Assembly (NCBI GenBank): GCA_016865035.1 | Contig: CP018227.1 | Span: forward strand, 900,001-964,000 | Source of the DNA: Kordiimonadales bacterium IMCC3096 | GTDB taxonomy: Bacteria; Pseudomonadota; Alphaproteobacteria; Minwuiales; Minwuiaceae | Length of the DNA: 64,000 bases | Direction of reading: 5' to 3' | Shown here: piece by piece, positions 36,332-46,925 of the stretch | Layout of the letters: every line of letters begins with the position of its first letter | Position numbering within the stretch: position 1 is the first letter of the stretch | Made by a program: the position numbers and the translations under genes | The notes under the pieces: generated by a model | The model's database searches: none | Seen by the model: the letters and a program-made list of their open reading frames with translations, nothing else | What the model was told of the DNA's origin: nothing

Positions 36332-37671
36332 CGGCGCCCTCCCCGCAGGCGAGACTTCTTGATCAGCCCTTCATACTGGTGCGCCAGCAGATGGCTCTGC
36401 ACCTGTCCGACCGTATCCATGGTCACCGACACAACGATCAGCAGCGACGTGCCGCCGAAATAGAAGGGCACGCCCCACTGGCTGATCAGCAGTTCGGGCA
36501 GCAGACAGACCGCCGTCAGATAGGCCGCACCGATCACCGTGATACGGGTCAGGATGTAGTCGAGATGTTCCGCGGTACGCTGCCCCGGCCGGATGCCGGG
36601 CACGAAGCCGCCATTCTTCTTCAGGTTGTCCGCTGTGTCGGTCGGGTTGAAGACAACCGACGTATAGAAGAAGCAGAAGAAGATGATGCCGCCGATATAG
36701 AGCGCCAGATAGAGCGGCTGACCGCGACCGAGCATGGCCACGATGGTCTGCATCCATTCCGGTCCCTGACCCTGGCTGAACTGCGCCACGGTAACGGGCA
36801 TCAGCAGCAGGGACGACGCGAAGATCGGCGGAATGACACCGGCAGTGTTCAGCTTCAGCGGCAGATGCGAGGTCTCGCCACCGACCATGCGGTTGCCCAT
36901 CTGCCGCTTCGGGTACTGCACCAGCACCTTCCGCTGCGCCCGCTCCATGTAGACGATGAAGGCAATGACGCCGACGATCAGGATCATCAGGAACAGGATG
37001 ATACCGGTCGACAGCGTGCCCAGACGGCCAAGTTCCAGGGTACCGGCGAGCGCACTCGGCAGCTCGGCGACGATACCGGCGAAGATGATCAGGGAAATAC
37101 CGTTGCCGACACCGCGCGAGGTGATCTGCTCACCCAGCCACATCAGGAACATGGTGCCGCCGGTCAGCGTCACCACTGTGGTGAAACGGAAGAAGGCGCC
37201 TGGCGAATGCACCGCATTGCCGCCCGATCCCTCCAGCCCCTCGAGACCGATCGAGATACCATAGGCCTGGAAGGCCGCCAGGATCACGGTGCCGTAGCGG
37301 GTATACTGGTTGATCTTCTTGCGGCCCTGCTCCCCCTCCTTCTTCCACTGTTCGACAGTGGGAGAGATCGTGGTCATCAGCTGCATGATGATCGAGGCGG
37401 AGATGTAGGGCATGACGTTCAGCGCGAAGATCGTCATGCGCTCGAGCGCGCCACCGGCAAAGACATTGAACATGCCGAACACGCCATTGGCGTTCTGTTC
37501 GAACACGTCACGCATGATCGCCGGATCGACACCCGGCACCGGGATATAGGTGCCAAGGCGGAAGACAATCAGCGCACCGAGGGTAAACCACAGACGCTTC
37601 TGGAGTTCCGTCGCTTTCGCGAAGGCACTCCAGTTAACATTGGCCGCGAGTTGTTCGGCGGCTGACGCCAT
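36328..37671 (-). CDS. secY: Preprotein translocase subunit SecY
   Basis: A 447-residue ten-helix channel protein of the inner membrane (plug region near VPGVDPAIM, ERAQRKVLVQYPKRQ cytosolic loop, and GFVPGIRPGQRTAEHL before helix 9). With SecE, partly encoded at the right edge of the window, it forms the Sec translocon. It lies between rplO and adk in the usual spc arrangement. A hairpin lies in the 107-base gap ahead of it. Confidence 0.97.
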   Translation of the reverse strand: MASAAEQLAANVNWSAFAKATELQKRLWFTLGALIVFRLGTYIPVPGVDPAIMRDVFEQNANGVFGMFNVFAGGALERMTIFALNVMPYISASIIMQLMTTISPTVEQWKKEGEQGRKKINQYTRYGTVILAAFQAYGISIGLEGLEGSGGNAVHSPGAFFRFTTVVTLTGGTMFLMWLGEQITSRGVGNGISLIIFAGIVAELPSALAGTLELGRLGTLSTGIILFLMILIVGVIAFIVYMERAQRKVLVQYPKRQMGNRMVGGETSHLPLKLNTAGVIPPIFASSLLLMPVTVAQFSQGQGPEWMQTIVAMLGRGQPLYLALYIGGIIFFCFFYTSVVFNPTDTADNLKKNGGFVPGIRPGQRTAEHLDYILTRITVIGAAYLTAVCLLPELLISQWGVPFYFGGTSLLIVVSVTMDTVGQVQSHLLAHQYEGLIKKSRLRGGRR

Positions 37672-37689
37672 TGCTTCACCTCGATAGAT

Positions 37690-37714
37690 GGGCGGTCCCG
37701 GTCAGGCGCCGCCC
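37690..37714 (-). other. Hairpin in the rplO-secY gap
   Basis: GGGCGG (37714-37709 on the minus strand) pairs with CCGCCC (37695-37690) around a 13-base loop, about 20 bases before the secY start. It has no T-run. It may be an mRNA structure affecting secY expression or a processing site. Confidence 0.35.
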
Positions 37715-37778
37715 GTTCAGACTTGCCGGATCATCTCCAGATCGGGCGGCAGTCGCATGAATGCCACCCCGGCGTCGA

Positions 37779-38312
37779 TCACTTTTTCTTTGCGGACCGT
37801 GCCTTGCGGCGTTCGGTCTTGGCAGCCCGCGCGGCCTCATCGGCCTCGGTGCGTGCCTTGGTCTGGGTCACGGAACCGCCAGCCTTCTCGACCGCGGCAA
37901 CCGCACCGGCTGAGGCACCGGCCACCGTCAGGTTCAGCGCAACGGTCAGTTCGCCGTTGCCCAGCAGACGCACACCATCGCCTTCGCGACGGATGACACC
38001 GGCGGCAATCAGCGCGGCGGCATCGACGCTCGCGCCGGCCTCCAGCTTGCCCGCGTCGACCGCCTGCTGCAGGCGACCGAGATTGACCTCGGCGAAGTCG
38101 GAGGACTTCAGGCTGTTGAAGCCGCGCTTCGGCAGACGCCGATGCAGCGGCATCTGACCGCCTTCGAAGCCCTTGATCGCCACGCCGGAGCGCGACTTCT
38201 GACCCTTCATGCCCTTGCCGGCGGTCTTGCCGGTGCCGGACGCCATGCCGCGGCCCACGCGCTTGCGCGGACGGGCCGAACCTTCGTTGTCCGTAATGTC
38301 ATTGAGGCGCAT
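37779..38312 (-). CDS. rplO: 50S ribosomal protein L15
   Basis: A 177-residue L15 with the [22 protein letters not shown]-terminal extension and [18 protein letters not shown] core that thread into 23S rRNA. A basic Ala/Lys tail ([18 protein letters not shown]) makes it longer than the E. coli protein (144). It follows rpmD after 46 bases. Confidence 0.97.
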   Translation of the reverse strand: MRLNDITDNEGSARPRKRVGRGMASGTGKTAGKGMKGQKSRSGVAIKGFEGGQMPLHRRLPKRGFNSLKSSDFAEVNLGRLQQAVDAGKLEAGASVDAAALIAAGVIRREGDGVRLLGNGELTVALNLTVAGASAGAVAAVEKAGGSVTQTKARTEADEAARAAKTERRKARSAKKK

Positions 38313-38358
38313 GCGATGCCTGTCCTTCTATCCTGCTTGTGCCGGTCGGTCCGCCTGA

Positions 38359-38550
38359 TCAGGCGTCGACCTGCTCCACCTTCACCAGGTGATGTACCTT
38401 GTTCACCATGCCGCGAATGGACGGCGTATCGTCCAGAACGCGCGAACGGTGCATCTTGTTCAGCCCCAGGCCGACCAGCGTTGCGCGCTGGTCCTTCGGC
38501 CGCCCGATCGGGCTGCCGGTCTGGGTGACCTTGATCTTCGCGTTGCTCAT
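38359..38550 (-). CDS. rpmD: 50S ribosomal protein L30
   Basis: A 63-residue L30 ([36 protein letters not shown]). I start at the ATG of MSNAKIK (38550), five bases after the rpsE stop; the ATG at 38559 would overlap rpsE. It is small but has the full family length. Confidence 0.96.
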   Translation of the reverse strand: MSNAKIKVTQTGSPIGRPKDQRATLVGLGLNKMHRSRVLDDTPSIRGMVNKVHHLVKVEQVDA

Positions 38551-38555
38551 GGCTG

Positions 38556-39110
38556 TCACTCCTGCGCGGCGGCGGCAGCGGCGGCATCGTCACGACGACC
38601 GACAATGTCACCGACCTTGCGGCCACGCTTCGCGGCAATCCGCTTCGGCGAGTTGATGTGCGCCAGCGCATCGAACGTCGCGCGGATCATGTTGTAGGGG
38701 TTGGAGGTGCCGATCGACTTGGTGACGACGTCATGCACACCCAGGCTCTCGAACACCGCACGCATCGGACCACCCGCGATGATACCGGTACCGGCAGGGG
38801 CGGCACGCAGCACGACACGACCGGCGCCGTGGCGACCCGTCACATCATGATGCAGCGTCCGGCCCTCACGCAGGGGCACACGGATCATGGTGCGCTTGGC
38901 ACTTTCCGTGGCCTTGCGAATCGCCTCCGGCACTTCACGGGCCTTGCCCTTGCCAAAGCCGACGCGGCCTTTCTGGTCGCCCACAACCACCAGCGCGGCA
39001 AAGCCGAACCGGCGACCGCCCTTCACCACCTTGGCGACGCGGTTGATGTGAACCAGCTTGTCCGTGAATTCATTGTCACGGTCACGATCGTTGAAATCGG
39101 GACGGGCCAT
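38556..39110 (-). CDS. rpsE: 30S ribosomal protein S5
   Basis: A 184-residue S5. The double-stranded RNA-binding fold includes [28 protein letters not shown], and the C-terminal half [21 protein letters not shown]. It helps decoding accuracy and mRNA helicase activity at the entry tunnel. The loop residues around KGGRR are normal, so no spectinomycin-resistance change is evident. An Ala-rich tail ends the protein. Confidence 0.97.
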   Translation of the reverse strand: MARPDFNDRDRDNEFTDKLVHINRVAKVVKGGRRFGFAALVVVGDQKGRVGFGKGKAREVPEAIRKATESAKRTMIRVPLREGRTLHHDVTGRHGAGRVVLRAAPAGTGIIAGGPMRAVFESLGVHDVVTKSIGTSNPYNMIRATFDALAHINSPKRIAAKRGRKVGDIVGRRDDAAAAAAAQE

Positions 39111-39124
39111 GCGTTCCGTACTCC

Positions 39125-39493
39125 CTAGAATTCCAGACCGCCCTCACGGGCGGCTTCAGCCAGCGCCTTGACGCGGCCATGATAGCGAAGCCCACCACGG
39201 TCGAAGACAACAGCCTTCGCCCCGGCGGCAACCGCACGTTCGGCGACCACACGACCGACTTCGGCGGCGGCGTCGACGTTGCAGGTGTTGCCCACCTTCT
39301 CCCTCAGGTCCTTCTCGACGGTACCGGCAGCGGCCAGCGTGACCCCCGCCTTGTCGTCGATGACCTGGGCATAGATGTGCTTCGAAGTCCGATGGATGGA
39401 GAGCCGCGGGCGGCCATTGGCCACCGACAGGATCTTCCCCCGGACGCGTTCGCGGCGCTTCTCCGCGGATGTCTTGCGCTTGTAGAAACCCAT
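39125..39493 (-). CDS. rplR: 50S ribosomal protein L18
   Basis: A 122-residue 5S rRNA-binding protein ([55 protein letters not shown] end). It forms the central protuberance with L5 and 5S rRNA. It lies 12 bases after rplF and 14 before rpsE. Confidence 0.97.
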   Translation of the reverse strand: MGFYKRKTSAEKRRERVRGKILSVANGRPRLSIHRTSKHIYAQVIDDKAGVTLAAAGTVEKDLREKVGNTCNVDAAAEVGRVVAERAVAAGAKAVVFDRGGLRYHGRVKALAEAAREGGLEF

Positions 39494-39505
39494 GATACGG
39501 CGTCC

Positions 39506-40039
39506 TTACTTCTTCTTGCCTTCCTTGCGGACGACATACTCGTCCGAGTAACGCACACCCTTGCCCTTGTAGGGCTCCGGCGGGCGCCAGGCGCGAATTT
39601 CGGCGGCAACCTGGCCCACACGCTGCTTGTCGATACCTGACACGCGGATGGACGTCGGCTTCTCGCACTTGATCTCGATGCCTTCCGGGATGTCGTACAG
39701 CACATCGTGGCTGTAGCCCAGAGACAGGTTCAGCACCTTGCCCTGCACCTGCGCACGATAACCGACACCGGTGATCTCCAGGTCCCTGACGAAGCCTTCG
39801 GAAACGCCCTGGACGAGGTTGGCCGCCAGCGTACGCTGCATGCCCCACATCATCCGGGCCTTCTTGCTGTTGCCGACAGGCTTCACGGTAATCTGGCCAT
39901 CGGCCATCTCGACATCGACATCGTCAACGAAACGCATGGAAAGCTGACCCAGCTTTCCCTTCACGTTCATGTCGCGGCCTTCCAGCTTGACGTCAACGCC
40001 AGCCGGAACCGGAACAGGGTTCTTGCCAATACGTGACAT
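39506..40039 (-). CDS. rplF: 50S ribosomal protein L6
   Basis: A 177-residue L6 with two similar alpha/beta domains ([14 protein letters not shown] start, and the RNA-binding [30 protein letters not shown]). It supports the factor-binding site near the sarcin-ricin loop. It starts two bases after the rpsH stop. Confidence 0.97.
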   Translation of the reverse strand: MSRIGKNPVPVPAGVDVKLEGRDMNVKGKLGQLSMRFVDDVDVEMADGQITVKPVGNSKKARMMWGMQRTLAANLVQGVSEGFVRDLEITGVGYRAQVQGKVLNLSLGYSHDVLYDIPEGIEIKCEKPTSIRVSGIDKQRVGQVAAEIRAWRPPEPYKGKGVRYSDEYVVRKEGKKK

Positions 40040-40041
40040 GA

Positions 40042-40440
40042 TCAGAATACCTCGCAGAGGATTTCACCGCCCACGTTCTCCGACCGTGCTTCCGCGTCGG
40101 AAAGCACGCCACGGGGCGTGGACAGCACCGAAATACCGAGACCGTTGGCAACCTTCGTCAGGTCACCGACACCGGAATAGACACGGCGGCCGGGGCGCGA
40201 TACGCGGCGGATCTTGCTGATCACCGGATCACCCTCATAGTACTTCAGCTCGATGACCAGCTCGCCGTGACCGGACTCACCGTCCTCACGCCGCCAGTCA
40301 CGGATGTAGCCTTCGCGCTTCAGGACCTCGAGAACGTTGGCCCGGAACTTGGAGGCGGGGGAGCGGACGACACCCTTGCGCGCCATCTGCCCGTTGCGGA
40401 TACGGGTGAGCATGTCCCCGATCGGATCCGAAAATGACAT
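40042..40440 (-). CDS. rpsH: 30S ribosomal protein S8
   Basis: A 132-residue primary 16S rRNA-binding protein ([15 protein letters not shown] start, [27 protein letters not shown] end). In E. coli S8 is the translational repressor of the spc operon by binding near the L5 start; whether that holds here is not visible. It is 12 bases after rpsN. Confidence 0.97.
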   Translation of the reverse strand: MSFSDPIGDMLTRIRNGQMARKGVVRSPASKFRANVLEVLKREGYIRDWRREDGESGHGELVIELKYYEGDPVISKIRRVSRPGRRVYSGVGDLTKVANGLGISVLSTPRGVLSDAEARSENVGGEILCEVF

Positions 40441-40452
40441 ATCTCGCTACCC

Positions 40453-40758
40453 TTACCAGCTCGACTTCACGAGACCGGGGATCTGACCAGCAGACCCCAG
40501 CTCACGAAGCGCGATACGCGACATGTTGAGCTTCCGATAATAGCCTTTCGGACGCCCGGTGACGCCGCAGCGGTTGTGCACGCGGGTTGCGGCACTGTTG
40601 CGCGGCAGTTCGGCCAGCTTCAGGCGGGCGGCGAACCGCTCCTCCTGCGACAGGGACTCATCCTTCGCCATCTGGCGCAGGGTTTCCCGCTTGGCCGCAT
40701 ACTTCGCCACCAGCTTGCGGCGGCTCTTTTCCTTCTCGACTGAACTCTTCTTGGCCAT
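40453..40758 (-). CDS. rpsN: 30S ribosomal protein S14, zinc-independent type
   Basis: A 101-residue S14 ([16 protein letters not shown] start, [26 protein letters not shown]). It has the long form without paired CxxC zinc ligands. I start at the ATG at 40758, four bases after rplE; the longer frame begins inside rplE. It joins the head of the small subunit. Confidence 0.97.
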   Translation of the reverse strand: MAKKSSVEKEKSRRKLVAKYAAKRETLRQMAKDESLSQEERFAARLKLAELPRNSAATRVHNRCGVTGRPKGYYRKLNMSRIALRELGSAGQIPGLVKSSW

Positions 40759-40762
40759 GGAT

Positions 40763-41314
40763 TCAGTCCTTCTTCTGGAACGGCATGTTGAACGCGGCGA
40801 GAAGCTCCCGGGCTTCTTCGTCGGTCCGGGCCGTGGTGCAGATGATGATGTCCATCCCGCGAATTTCATCAACCTCGTCGTAGCTGATCTCGGGGAACAC
40901 GATCTGCTCCTTCAGGCCCATCGCATAGTTGCCATTGCCGTCAAAGCTGTTCGGGTTGACACCGCGGAAGTCACGGACCCGGGGCAGGGCGATGGTGATC
41001 AGGCGATCCAGGAATTCGTACATCCTGTCCGCGCGCAGCGTGACCTTGCAGCCGATCGGCATGCCTTCGCGCAGCTTGAAGCCGGCGATGGAATTCCGCG
41101 CCTTGGTCACGACGGCCTTCTGACCGGAGATCTTCTCCAGTTCGCTGACCGCTGCATTGATCTTCTTCGAGTCGCTGACCGCCTCGCCCACGCCGATATT
41201 GATGACGATCTTGTCGAGTTTCGGGGTCTGCATCTCGTTGGTGTATTCAAAGCGCGACCGCAGTGCCGGCCGGATATCGCTCTGATACTGTTCCTTAAGC
41301 CTCGGCTGAGCCAT
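40763..41314 (-). CDS. rplE: 50S ribosomal protein L5
   Basis: A 183-residue 5S rRNA-binding protein ([53 protein letters not shown]). It contacts P-site tRNA and S13 across the subunit interface. It is 14 bases after rplX and four before rpsN. Confidence 0.97.
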   Translation of the reverse strand: MAQPRLKEQYQSDIRPALRSRFEYTNEMQTPKLDKIVINIGVGEAVSDSKKINAAVSELEKISGQKAVVTKARNSIAGFKLREGMPIGCKVTLRADRMYEFLDRLITIALPRVRDFRGVNPNSFDGNGNYAMGLKEQIVFPEISYDEVDEIRGMDIIICTTARTDEEARELLAAFNMPFQKKD

Positions 41315-41328
41315 TGTACTGCCCCTCC

Positions 41329-41652
41329 TCAGACGTCGATGACTTCGCCGGACCGCCGGGCGAAGCGCACCTTGCGACCGTCATCGAGAACCCGGTATCC
41401 GACGCGCGTCGGTGCGCCGTCCTTGGGATCCTCGAGGGCGAGATTGGAAATGTGAACCGCGGCCTCACGCTCGATGATGCCGCCGGTGTTGCCCTGACCA
41501 GGCTTCTGATGCCGCTTGATCATGTTGACACCGGAAACAACGGCCCGACGGTCCTCGCGGAGGACCCGCAGGACTTCGCCGCGACGGCCCTTGTCCCGGC
41601 CGGCCAGAACGACGACCTTGTCGCCCTTCTTGATCTTGAACTTCTCGGCCAT
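41329..41652 (-). CDS. rplX: 50S ribosomal protein L24
   Basis: A 107-residue KOW-motif protein ([25 protein letters not shown]) that starts assembly of the large subunit near the tunnel exit. Its ATG shares one base with the rplN stop, so translation is coupled. Confidence 0.97.
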   Translation of the reverse strand: MAEKFKIKKGDKVVVLAGRDKGRRGEVLRVLREDRRAVVSGVNMIKRHQKPGQGNTGGIIEREAAVHISNLALEDPKDGAPTRVGYRVLDDGRKVRFARRSGEVIDV

Positions 41653-42020
41653 CAGATCACCTCCGGCGCCAGGGAAACGATCTTCATGTAACCCTTGCCG
41701 CGCAGTTCGCGCGTCACCGGGCCAAAGATACGTGTCCCGATCGGCTCGTTCTGCTTGTTGATCAGAACGGCCGCATTGCGGTCAAAGCGGATGGCGGTTC
41801 CATCCGGGCGACGGACTTCCTTCGCGGTACGCACGATCACCGCACGCATCACGTCACCCTTTTTCACACGGCCGCGCGGAATCGCATCCTTCACCGAGAC
41901 GACGATGATATCGCCAACCCCGGCAACCTTGCGGGCCGCGCCACCCAGTACCTTGATGCACTGCACCCGGCGGGCGCCGGAATTGTCGGCGACATCCAGG
42001 TTGGTTTGCATCTGAATCAT
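41652..42020 (-). CDS. rplN: 50S ribosomal protein L14
   Basis: A 122-residue L14 ([19 protein letters not shown] start, ending in [11 protein letters not shown]). It forms intersubunit bridges with 16S rRNA and is the binding site of the silencing factor RsfS. It begins 45 bases after rpsQ and overlaps rplX by one base. Confidence 0.97.
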   Translation of the reverse strand: MIQMQTNLDVADNSGARRVQCIKVLGGAARKVAGVGDIIVVSVKDAIPRGRVKKGDVMRAVIVRTAKEVRRPDGTAIRFDRNAAVLINKQNEPIGTRIFGPVTRELRGKGYMKIVSLAPEVI

Positions 42021-42065
42021 GGACTACTCCTGTCCTTGGCTAACTGAACCCCAGTGACCGGCTGG

Positions 42066-42302
42066 TCACTCGGCTTCGTGCAAGACTTCCCAACGCTTGA
42101 GCTTCGAAAACGGCCGGCACTCACGTACCCGCACCGTCTCACCCGCCTTGCAACGGTTATCGGCGTCATGCGCATGCAGCTTCTTGCTCATGCGGATGAT
42201 CTTCTTGTAGAGCGGATGGGTCACGCGACGCTCGACCCGGACGACGACCGTCTTGTCGTTTGCGTCGCTTACCACCACACCCTGCATGATGCGCTTTGGC
42301 AT
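42066..42302 (-). CDS. rpsQ: 30S ribosomal protein S17
   Basis: A 78-residue OB-fold primary 16S rRNA-binding protein ([43 protein letters not shown]). It starts four bases after the rpmC stop. Confidence 0.97.
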   Translation of the reverse strand: MPKRIMQGVVVSDANDKTVVVRVERRVTHPLYKKIIRMSKKLHAHDADNRCKAGETVRVRECRPFSKLKRWEVLHEAE

Positions 42303-42306
42303 GTTC

Positions 42307-42501
42307 TCAGGCTCCCTTCGCCCGTTCGGTCAGGACCGTCTTCACGCGCGCAATGTCGCGACGGATGGTCCGGATGCGGCTGGTGTCCTCGACCTGCCCG
42401 GTGGCCCGGCGAAAGCGCAGGTTGAACTGCTCCTTCTTCAGGTCGACCAGGCTGTCCTTCAGCTGGTCGTCGGACTTGGCGCGAAATTCCTCGACACTCA
42501 T
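42307..42501 (-). CDS. rpmC: 50S ribosomal protein L29
   Basis: A 64-residue two-helix protein at the peptide exit ([29 protein letters not shown], with [12 protein letters not shown]). It follows rplP by two bases. Together with L23 it forms part of the docking site for trigger factor and SRP. Confidence 0.97.
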   Translation of the reverse strand: MSVEEFRAKSDDQLKDSLVDLKKEQFNLRFRRATGQVEDTSRIRTIRRDIARVKTVLTERAKGA

Positions 42502-42503
42502 GA

Positions 42504-42923
42504 TCAGTTACCCTCCGGATAACGGCTGACCATCTTGGTCGCGATGGGCAGCTTGGCAGACGCCAGCTCGAAGGCCTCGACGGCCAGCTCGGGCGGGACA
42601 CCGTCCAGCTCGAACATGATCCGGCCCGGCTTGACACGGGCAACCCAGAATTCCGGTGTGCCCTTGCCCTTACCCATGCGGACTTCGGTCGGCTTCTTCG
42701 ACACCGGCACGTCCGGGAAGATACGGATCCAGACACGGCCCGCACGCTTGATGTGACGGGTGATGGCACGACGTGCCGCCTCGATCTGGCGTGCCGTGAT
42801 ACGTCCCGGCTCCTGGGCCTTCATGCCATAGGCGCCGAAGTTCAGCGTCGTTCCACCCTTGGCGTTGCCATGGATGCGGCCCTTGTGGGCCTTGCGGAAC
42901 TTGGTGCGTTTCGGTTGCAGCAT
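42504..42923 (-). CDS. rplP: 50S ribosomal protein L16
   Basis: A 139-residue protein near the A site ([16 protein letters not shown] start, [33 protein letters not shown]). It is needed for late subunit maturation and peptidyl transfer. A 22-base gap separates it from rpsC. Confidence 0.97.
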   Translation of the reverse strand: MLQPKRTKFRKAHKGRIHGNAKGGTTLNFGAYGMKAQEPGRITARQIEAARRAITRHIKRAGRVWIRIFPDVPVSKKPTEVRMGKGKGTPEFWVARVKPGRIMFELDGVPPELAVEAFELASAKLPIATKMVSRYPEGN

Positions 42924-42945
42924 TTTCTAACTCGCTCCCGATTCC

Positions 42946-43635
42946 TCAACCACGTCCGCCGGAGCTCTGCTGCTCCTGCGCACGCTTGTCCTGGGCCATC
43001 GGATCGTGGGCCATGATTTCGCCCTTGAAGATCCAGACCTTGATACCGATCGCGCCATAGGCGGTCTTCGCCGTCGCCACGCCGTAGTCGATGTCGGCAC
43101 GCAGCGTATGCAGCGGCACGCGGCCTTCGCGATACCACTCCGTACGCGCGATTTCCGCGCCACCCAGACGACCGCCACAATTGATGCGGATGCCCTGGGC
43201 GCCGAGACGGATCGAATTCTGCACCGACCGCTTCATCGCCCGGCGGAACGCCACGCGGCGCTCCAGCTGCTGGGCAATGTTCTCGGCCACCAGACGCGCG
43301 TCCAGTTCCGGCTTGCGGATCTCGACGATGTTCACCGACACCTCGGAGCTGCTCAGCTCGCTAAGTTCGCGGCGCAGCTTCTCGATGTCCTGGCCCTTCT
43401 TGCCGATGACCACACCCGGACGCGCCGAGTGGATGGTCACGCGGGCCTTCTTGGCCGGACGTTCGATGACGATCCGCGACACACCGGCACCCGACAGCTT
43501 GTCGAACAGGTGCTCCCGCATCCGCATGTCCTCATGCAGCAGCGTGGCGTATTCGCCGCGATCCGCGAACCAGCGCGAATCCCACGTACGGTTGATGCCG
43601 AGCCGGAGCCCGACCGGGGATACCTTTTGCCCCAT
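42946..43635 (-). CDS. rpsC: 30S ribosomal protein S3
   Basis: A 229-residue S3 with a KH domain ([24 protein letters not shown]) and the C-terminal helicase-face domain ([24 protein letters not shown]). It lines the mRNA entry channel. Its ATG shares one base with the rplV stop. Confidence 0.97.
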   Translation of the reverse strand: MGQKVSPVGLRLGINRTWDSRWFADRGEYATLLHEDMRMREHLFDKLSGAGVSRIVIERPAKKARVTIHSARPGVVIGKKGQDIEKLRRELSELSSSEVSVNIVEIRKPELDARLVAENIAQQLERRVAFRRAMKRSVQNSIRLGAQGIRINCGGRLGGAEIARTEWYREGRVPLHTLRADIDYGVATAKTAYGAIGIKVWIFKGEIMAHDPMAQDKRAQEQQSSGGRG

Positions 43636-44015
43636 CAGTTCGCCTCCTCGACTTCGGCCACCACGATCGTGAGATGGCTGAAAGGTTTCACGATACGACC
43701 GGCGCGGCCACGGGCGCGCGCCTGGAACCGCTTCATGACCAGTCCCTTGCCCACCCAGGCTTCCTTCACGACAAGCGCGTCGGGGTCCAGCTGGTGGTTG
43801 TTCTCCGCATTGGCGATCGCGCTCTGCAGCGCGGTCTTCACCGGTCCGGAGATGCGCTTGTTGGAGAATGTCAGACGCAGCAATGCGTCCTCCACCCGCC
43901 GACCGCGGATCATCCCGGCGACCAGGTTCAGCTTCTGCGGGCTGACACGCAGGTTACGGGCGACGGCCTTGGCCTCGTTGTCCGCCTGCTTGCGCTCTTT
44001 GGCTTCCTTGCCCAC
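43635..44015 (-). CDS. rplV: 50S ribosomal protein L22
   Basis: A 126-residue protein whose beta-hairpin lines the exit tunnel ([50 protein letters not shown]). No insertion or deletion in the hairpin that would suggest macrolide resistance is apparent. It starts four bases after rpsS. Confidence 0.97.
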   Translation of the reverse strand: MGKEAKERKQADNEAKAVARNLRVSPQKLNLVAGMIRGRRVEDALLRLTFSNKRISGPVKTALQSAIANAENNHQLDPDALVVKEAWVGKGLVMKRFQARARGRAGRIVKPFSHLTIVVAEVEEAN

Positions 44016-44019
44016 CCGA

Positions 44020-44298
44020 TTACCTCCTCTTCGCCTTCTTGTCGGCGGCGTGGCCGAAGTAATTGCGGGACGGCGCGAACTCGCCGAACTTGTGTCCGAC
44101 CATCTCTTCCGACACCAGCACCGGCAGGTGCTTCTGGCCGTTGTAGACGCCGAACGTGAGACCGACGAACTGCGGCAGGATCGTGGAGCGGCGCGACCAG
44201 ATCTTGATCACATCCTTCCGCCCTGACGCGTGCGCCGCCTCGGCCTTCCTCAGGAGGTATCCGTCGACAAACGGACCTTTCCAAACTGAACGTGCCAC
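44020..44298 (-). CDS. rpsS: 30S ribosomal protein S19
   Basis: A 92-residue head protein ([55 protein letters not shown]). The start codon is GTG at 44298. The 106-base gap before it carries two stem-loops, unusual for the tightly packed S10 operon. Confidence 0.97.
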   Translation of the reverse strand: MARSVWKGPFVDGYLLRKAEAAHASGRKDVIKIWSRRSTILPQFVGLTFGVYNGQKHLPVLVSEEMVGHKFGEFAPSRNYFGHAADKKAKRR

Positions 44299-44365
44299 GG
44301 TTCGCTTCTTCCTTCTTTTCGGAATGACGGCTCCTGGCCCTCACCCCATTTCGTCCACCCAGCCA

Positions 44366-44404
44366 CCGGTGCCAGACACGGCACCGGGCATCGTCAAACG
44401 ATGC
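44366..44404 (-). other. Twin hairpins in the rplB-rpsS gap
   Basis: Directly after the rplB stop, minus-strand RNA forms GCATCGT-TTG-ACGATGC (44404-44388), seven pairs with a three-base loop. It is followed at once by CCGGTGCC-N6-GGCACCGG (44387-44366). The layout parallels the rpsK-rpoA gap. There is no T-run. Confidence 0.5.
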
Positions 44405-45238
44405 CTACTTCTTCGTCTTGTGGCGGCTGCGCATGATGTACTTGTCGGTGCCCTTGTTCGAACGCGTCCGGGCACCCTTCGTCGACTTGCCCCACGGCGT
44501 CACCGGATGGCGACCACCGGAGGTCCGGCCTTCACCACCGCCGTGCGGATGATCGACCGGGTTCATGGCGACACCGCGAACTGCGGGGCGCTTGCCGAGC
44601 CAGCGCTTGCGACCGGCCTTGCCGAGCTTCGCATTCTGCTGGTCCGGGTTGCTGACCGCGCCGACAGTGGCCATGCACTCGCCACGCACCATCCGCTGTT
44701 CACCGGAGGACAGGCGAAGCTGGGCATAACCGGAGTCCTTGCCGATCAGCTGTGCGTACGTACCAGCCGAACGGGCGATCTGACCACCCTTTTCCGGCTT
44801 CAGCTCCACATTGTGGATGACCGTACCCACCGGCATGTTCCGCAGGGGCATCGCATTGCCCGGCTTGATGTCGCAACGCTCACCGGAAACGACCTTGTCG
44901 CCCGGGGACAGACGCTGCGGCGCCAGGATGTAGGCCTGCTCACCGTCTTCGTAGTTGATCAGCGCAATGAACGCGGTCCGGTTCGGATCGTATTCCAGAC
45001 GCTCGACCGTGCCGACCACGTCGAACTTGCGACGCTTGAAATCGACCAGGCGATAGCGACGCTTGTGGCCGCCACCGATACGGCGTGCGGTGATACGGCC
45101 GGTATTGTTGCGACCGCCCTTCTTCGTCAACCCCTCGGTCAGGCTCTTGACCGGATCACCCTTGTGCAGGTGTGAACGGTCAACCAGGACCAGGTTACGC
45201 CGCGACGGTGTCGTCGGATTGAATTTCCTGAGTGCCAT
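44405..45238 (-). CDS. rplB: 50S ribosomal protein L2
   Basis: A 277-residue core protein near the peptidyl transferase centre. [15 protein letters not shown] begins it. [22 protein letters not shown] contains the conserved histidine important for peptide-bond formation, and the C-terminus is [12 protein letters not shown]. It starts four bases after rplW. Confidence 0.98.
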   Translation of the reverse strand: MALRKFNPTTPSRRNLVLVDRSHLHKGDPVKSLTEGLTKKGGRNNTGRITARRIGGGHKRRYRLVDFKRRKFDVVGTVERLEYDPNRTAFIALINYEDGEQAYILAPQRLSPGDKVVSGERCDIKPGNAMPLRNMPVGTVIHNVELKPEKGGQIARSAGTYAQLIGKDSGYAQLRLSSGEQRMVRGECMATVGAVSNPDQQNAKLGKAGRKRWLGKRPAVRGVAMNPVDHPHGGGEGRTSGGRHPVTPWGKSTKGARTRSNKGTDKYIMRSRHKTKK

Positions 45239-45242
45239 GCTG

Positions 45243-45536
45243 TCAGAGCCCCGTCGTCACATCGATGGAATGGCCATCAACAAGCGTCACCACGGCCTTC
45301 TTGACGTCCGGGCGACGTCCGCGACGGCCCCGGAACACCTTGGTCTTGCCCTTGGTGATGAGCGTGTTGACACCCTTGACCTCAACCTTGAACAGCGTCT
45401 CGATCGCTGCCTTGATCTCCGGCTTGGTGGCGTCCTTGGCAACCCGGAACACAACCTGATTGTGCTCGGATACATTCGTCGCCTTCTCGGTGATCACCGG
45501 GCTGAGAATGATGTCGTAATAGCGTTCCAGGCTCAT
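45243..45536 (-). CDS. rplW: 50S ribosomal protein L23
   Basis: A 97-residue exit-site protein that docks trigger factor and SRP ([49 protein letters not shown]). Its ATG overlaps the rplD stop (ATGA). Confidence 0.97.
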   Translation of the reverse strand: MSLERYYDIILSPVITEKATNVSEHNQVVFRVAKDATKPEIKAAIETLFKVEVKGVNTLITKGKTKVFRGRRGRRPDVKKAVVTLVDGHSIDVTTGL

Positions 45537-46153
45537 GACAGGCGGGCCTCCAGTGCCTCGACCGCGGAACGGGTCAGCACCAGGTGCTCCCGCCGCAGGA
45601 TGTCGTACACATTGGCGCCCTGCTGAGGCAGCACGTCGATCAGCGGGATGTTGCGCGCGGCGCGAACGAAGTTCTCGTTCACGTCGGTGCCATCGATGAT
45701 CAGCGCGGAGTTCAGCCCCATCGCCTTCAGCTTGGCCGCCAGGATCTTCGTCTTGCCCTCGTCCATGACCGCCTGGTCAAGAACGATCAGCTTCTCACCC
45801 GCTGCCTTCGACGACAGCGCGTGCAGCATGGCCAGACGACGCACCTTCTTCGGCAGGTCGTGGGCATGGCTGCGCACCTGCGGGCCGTGGGCAACGCCAC
45901 CGCCACGATGCTGCGGAGCCTTCCACGAACCCTGACGCGCGCGGCCCGTACCCTTCTGCTTGAAGGGCTTCGCGCCGGTGCGGGCAATCTCGTGACGCCC
46001 CTTCACCTTGTGCGTACCGGCACGCCGCTTTGCCAGCTGATACCGCACCATCCGGTGCAGCAGGTCCTGGCGCGGTTCCAGCCCGAAGATCGAATCATTC
46101 AGATCGATCTCACCGGCTTCGGCGTTGTCCAGGTTGATGACCTTGGTCTGCAT
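45533..46153 (-). CDS. rplD: 50S ribosomal protein L4
   Basis: A 206-residue protein with a tunnel-lining loop ([30 protein letters not shown], split here as the conserved GTGRAR and RGGG segments). In E. coli it represses the S10 operon and causes attenuation; no matching leader is obvious here. The start is the ATG at 46153, ten bases after GGAGG; the GTG at 46159 is an alternative that overlaps rplC. Confidence 0.96.
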   Translation of the reverse strand: MQTKVINLDNAEAGEIDLNDSIFGLEPRQDLLHRMVRYQLAKRRAGTHKVKGRHEIARTGAKPFKQKGTGRARQGSWKAPQHRGGGVAHGPQVRSHAHDLPKKVRRLAMLHALSSKAAGEKLIVLDQAVMDEGKTKILAAKLKAMGLNSALIIDGTDVNENFVRAARNIPLIDVLPQQGANVYDILRREHLVLTRSAVEALEARLS

Positions 46154-46155
46154 GG

Positions 46156-46908
46156 TCACGCGCCCTCCGTTTCCGTCGCGGGTGCATCGGCCGGGGCCGC
46201 ATCCTCGGCGGTGGTGTCGTCCGCAGCCGTCTCAGCGGCAACGACAGAACCGGGATAGGGGGCCGCGTCAGGCCGTGCCTTCTTCACCGCATCGCGGATC
46301 AGCACCCAGGAACCCTTCGCGCCGGGGACACCGCCCTCGACCATCACCAGGCCGCGCGCCACGTCGGTGCGCACAACCTTCAGGTTCTGCAGCGTCACAC
46401 GGGCATCACCCATGTGGCCGGCCATCTTCTTGCCCTTGAAGACCTTGCCCGGATCCTGGCACTGGCCCGTCGAACCATGGCTGCGATGCGAGATGGACAC
46501 ACCATGACTGGCCCGCAGACCAGAGAAGTTGTGTCGCTTCATCGCACCGGCAAAGCCCTTGCCGATGGAAGTGCCGACCACGTCGACCTTCTGGCCGTCC
46601 ACGAAATGATCCGCCGACAGTTCCGCGCCGACATCGATGAAAGCATCGTCGGCAACGCGGAATTCCGCCAGTTTCTGTTTCGGCTCAACCTGCGCCTTCG
46701 CAAAGTGACCGCGCATCGGCTTGATGGTGTTCTTCACCTTCGCCGTGCCGGCACCAAGCTGCAGCGCCTGATAGCCATCACGCTCCGCCGTGCGGTGAGC
46801 CACCACCTGGCAGGAGTCAATCTGGAGCACCGTCACTGGCAGATGGCCACCGTCTTCACCGAAGACGCGGGTCATGCCCAGCTTGCGTGCAATAAGACCG
46901 GTACGCAT
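46156..46908 (-). CDS. rplC: 50S ribosomal protein L3
   Basis: A 250-residue L3 ([16 protein letters not shown] start, [34 protein letters not shown] loop near the peptidyl transferase centre, of which GSTGQ is the methylation-site segment). It has an acidic Ala/Glu/Asp/Thr tail of about 35 residues that E. coli L3 (209) lacks. The start is the ATG at 46908 by family alignment; the ATG at 46923 would add MGLDT and sits on the AAGG. Confidence 0.95.
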   Translation of the reverse strand: MRTGLIARKLGMTRVFGEDGGHLPVTVLQIDSCQVVAHRTAERDGYQALQLGAGTAKVKNTIKPMRGHFAKAQVEPKQKLAEFRVADDAFIDVGAELSADHFVDGQKVDVVGTSIGKGFAGAMKRHNFSGLRASHGVSISHRSHGSTGQCQDPGKVFKGKKMAGHMGDARVTLQNLKVVRTDVARGLVMVEGGVPGAKGSWVLIRDAVKKARPDAAPYPGSVVAAETAADDTTAEDAAPADAPATETEGA

Positions 46909-46925
46909 CGTGTCCAATCCCATCC

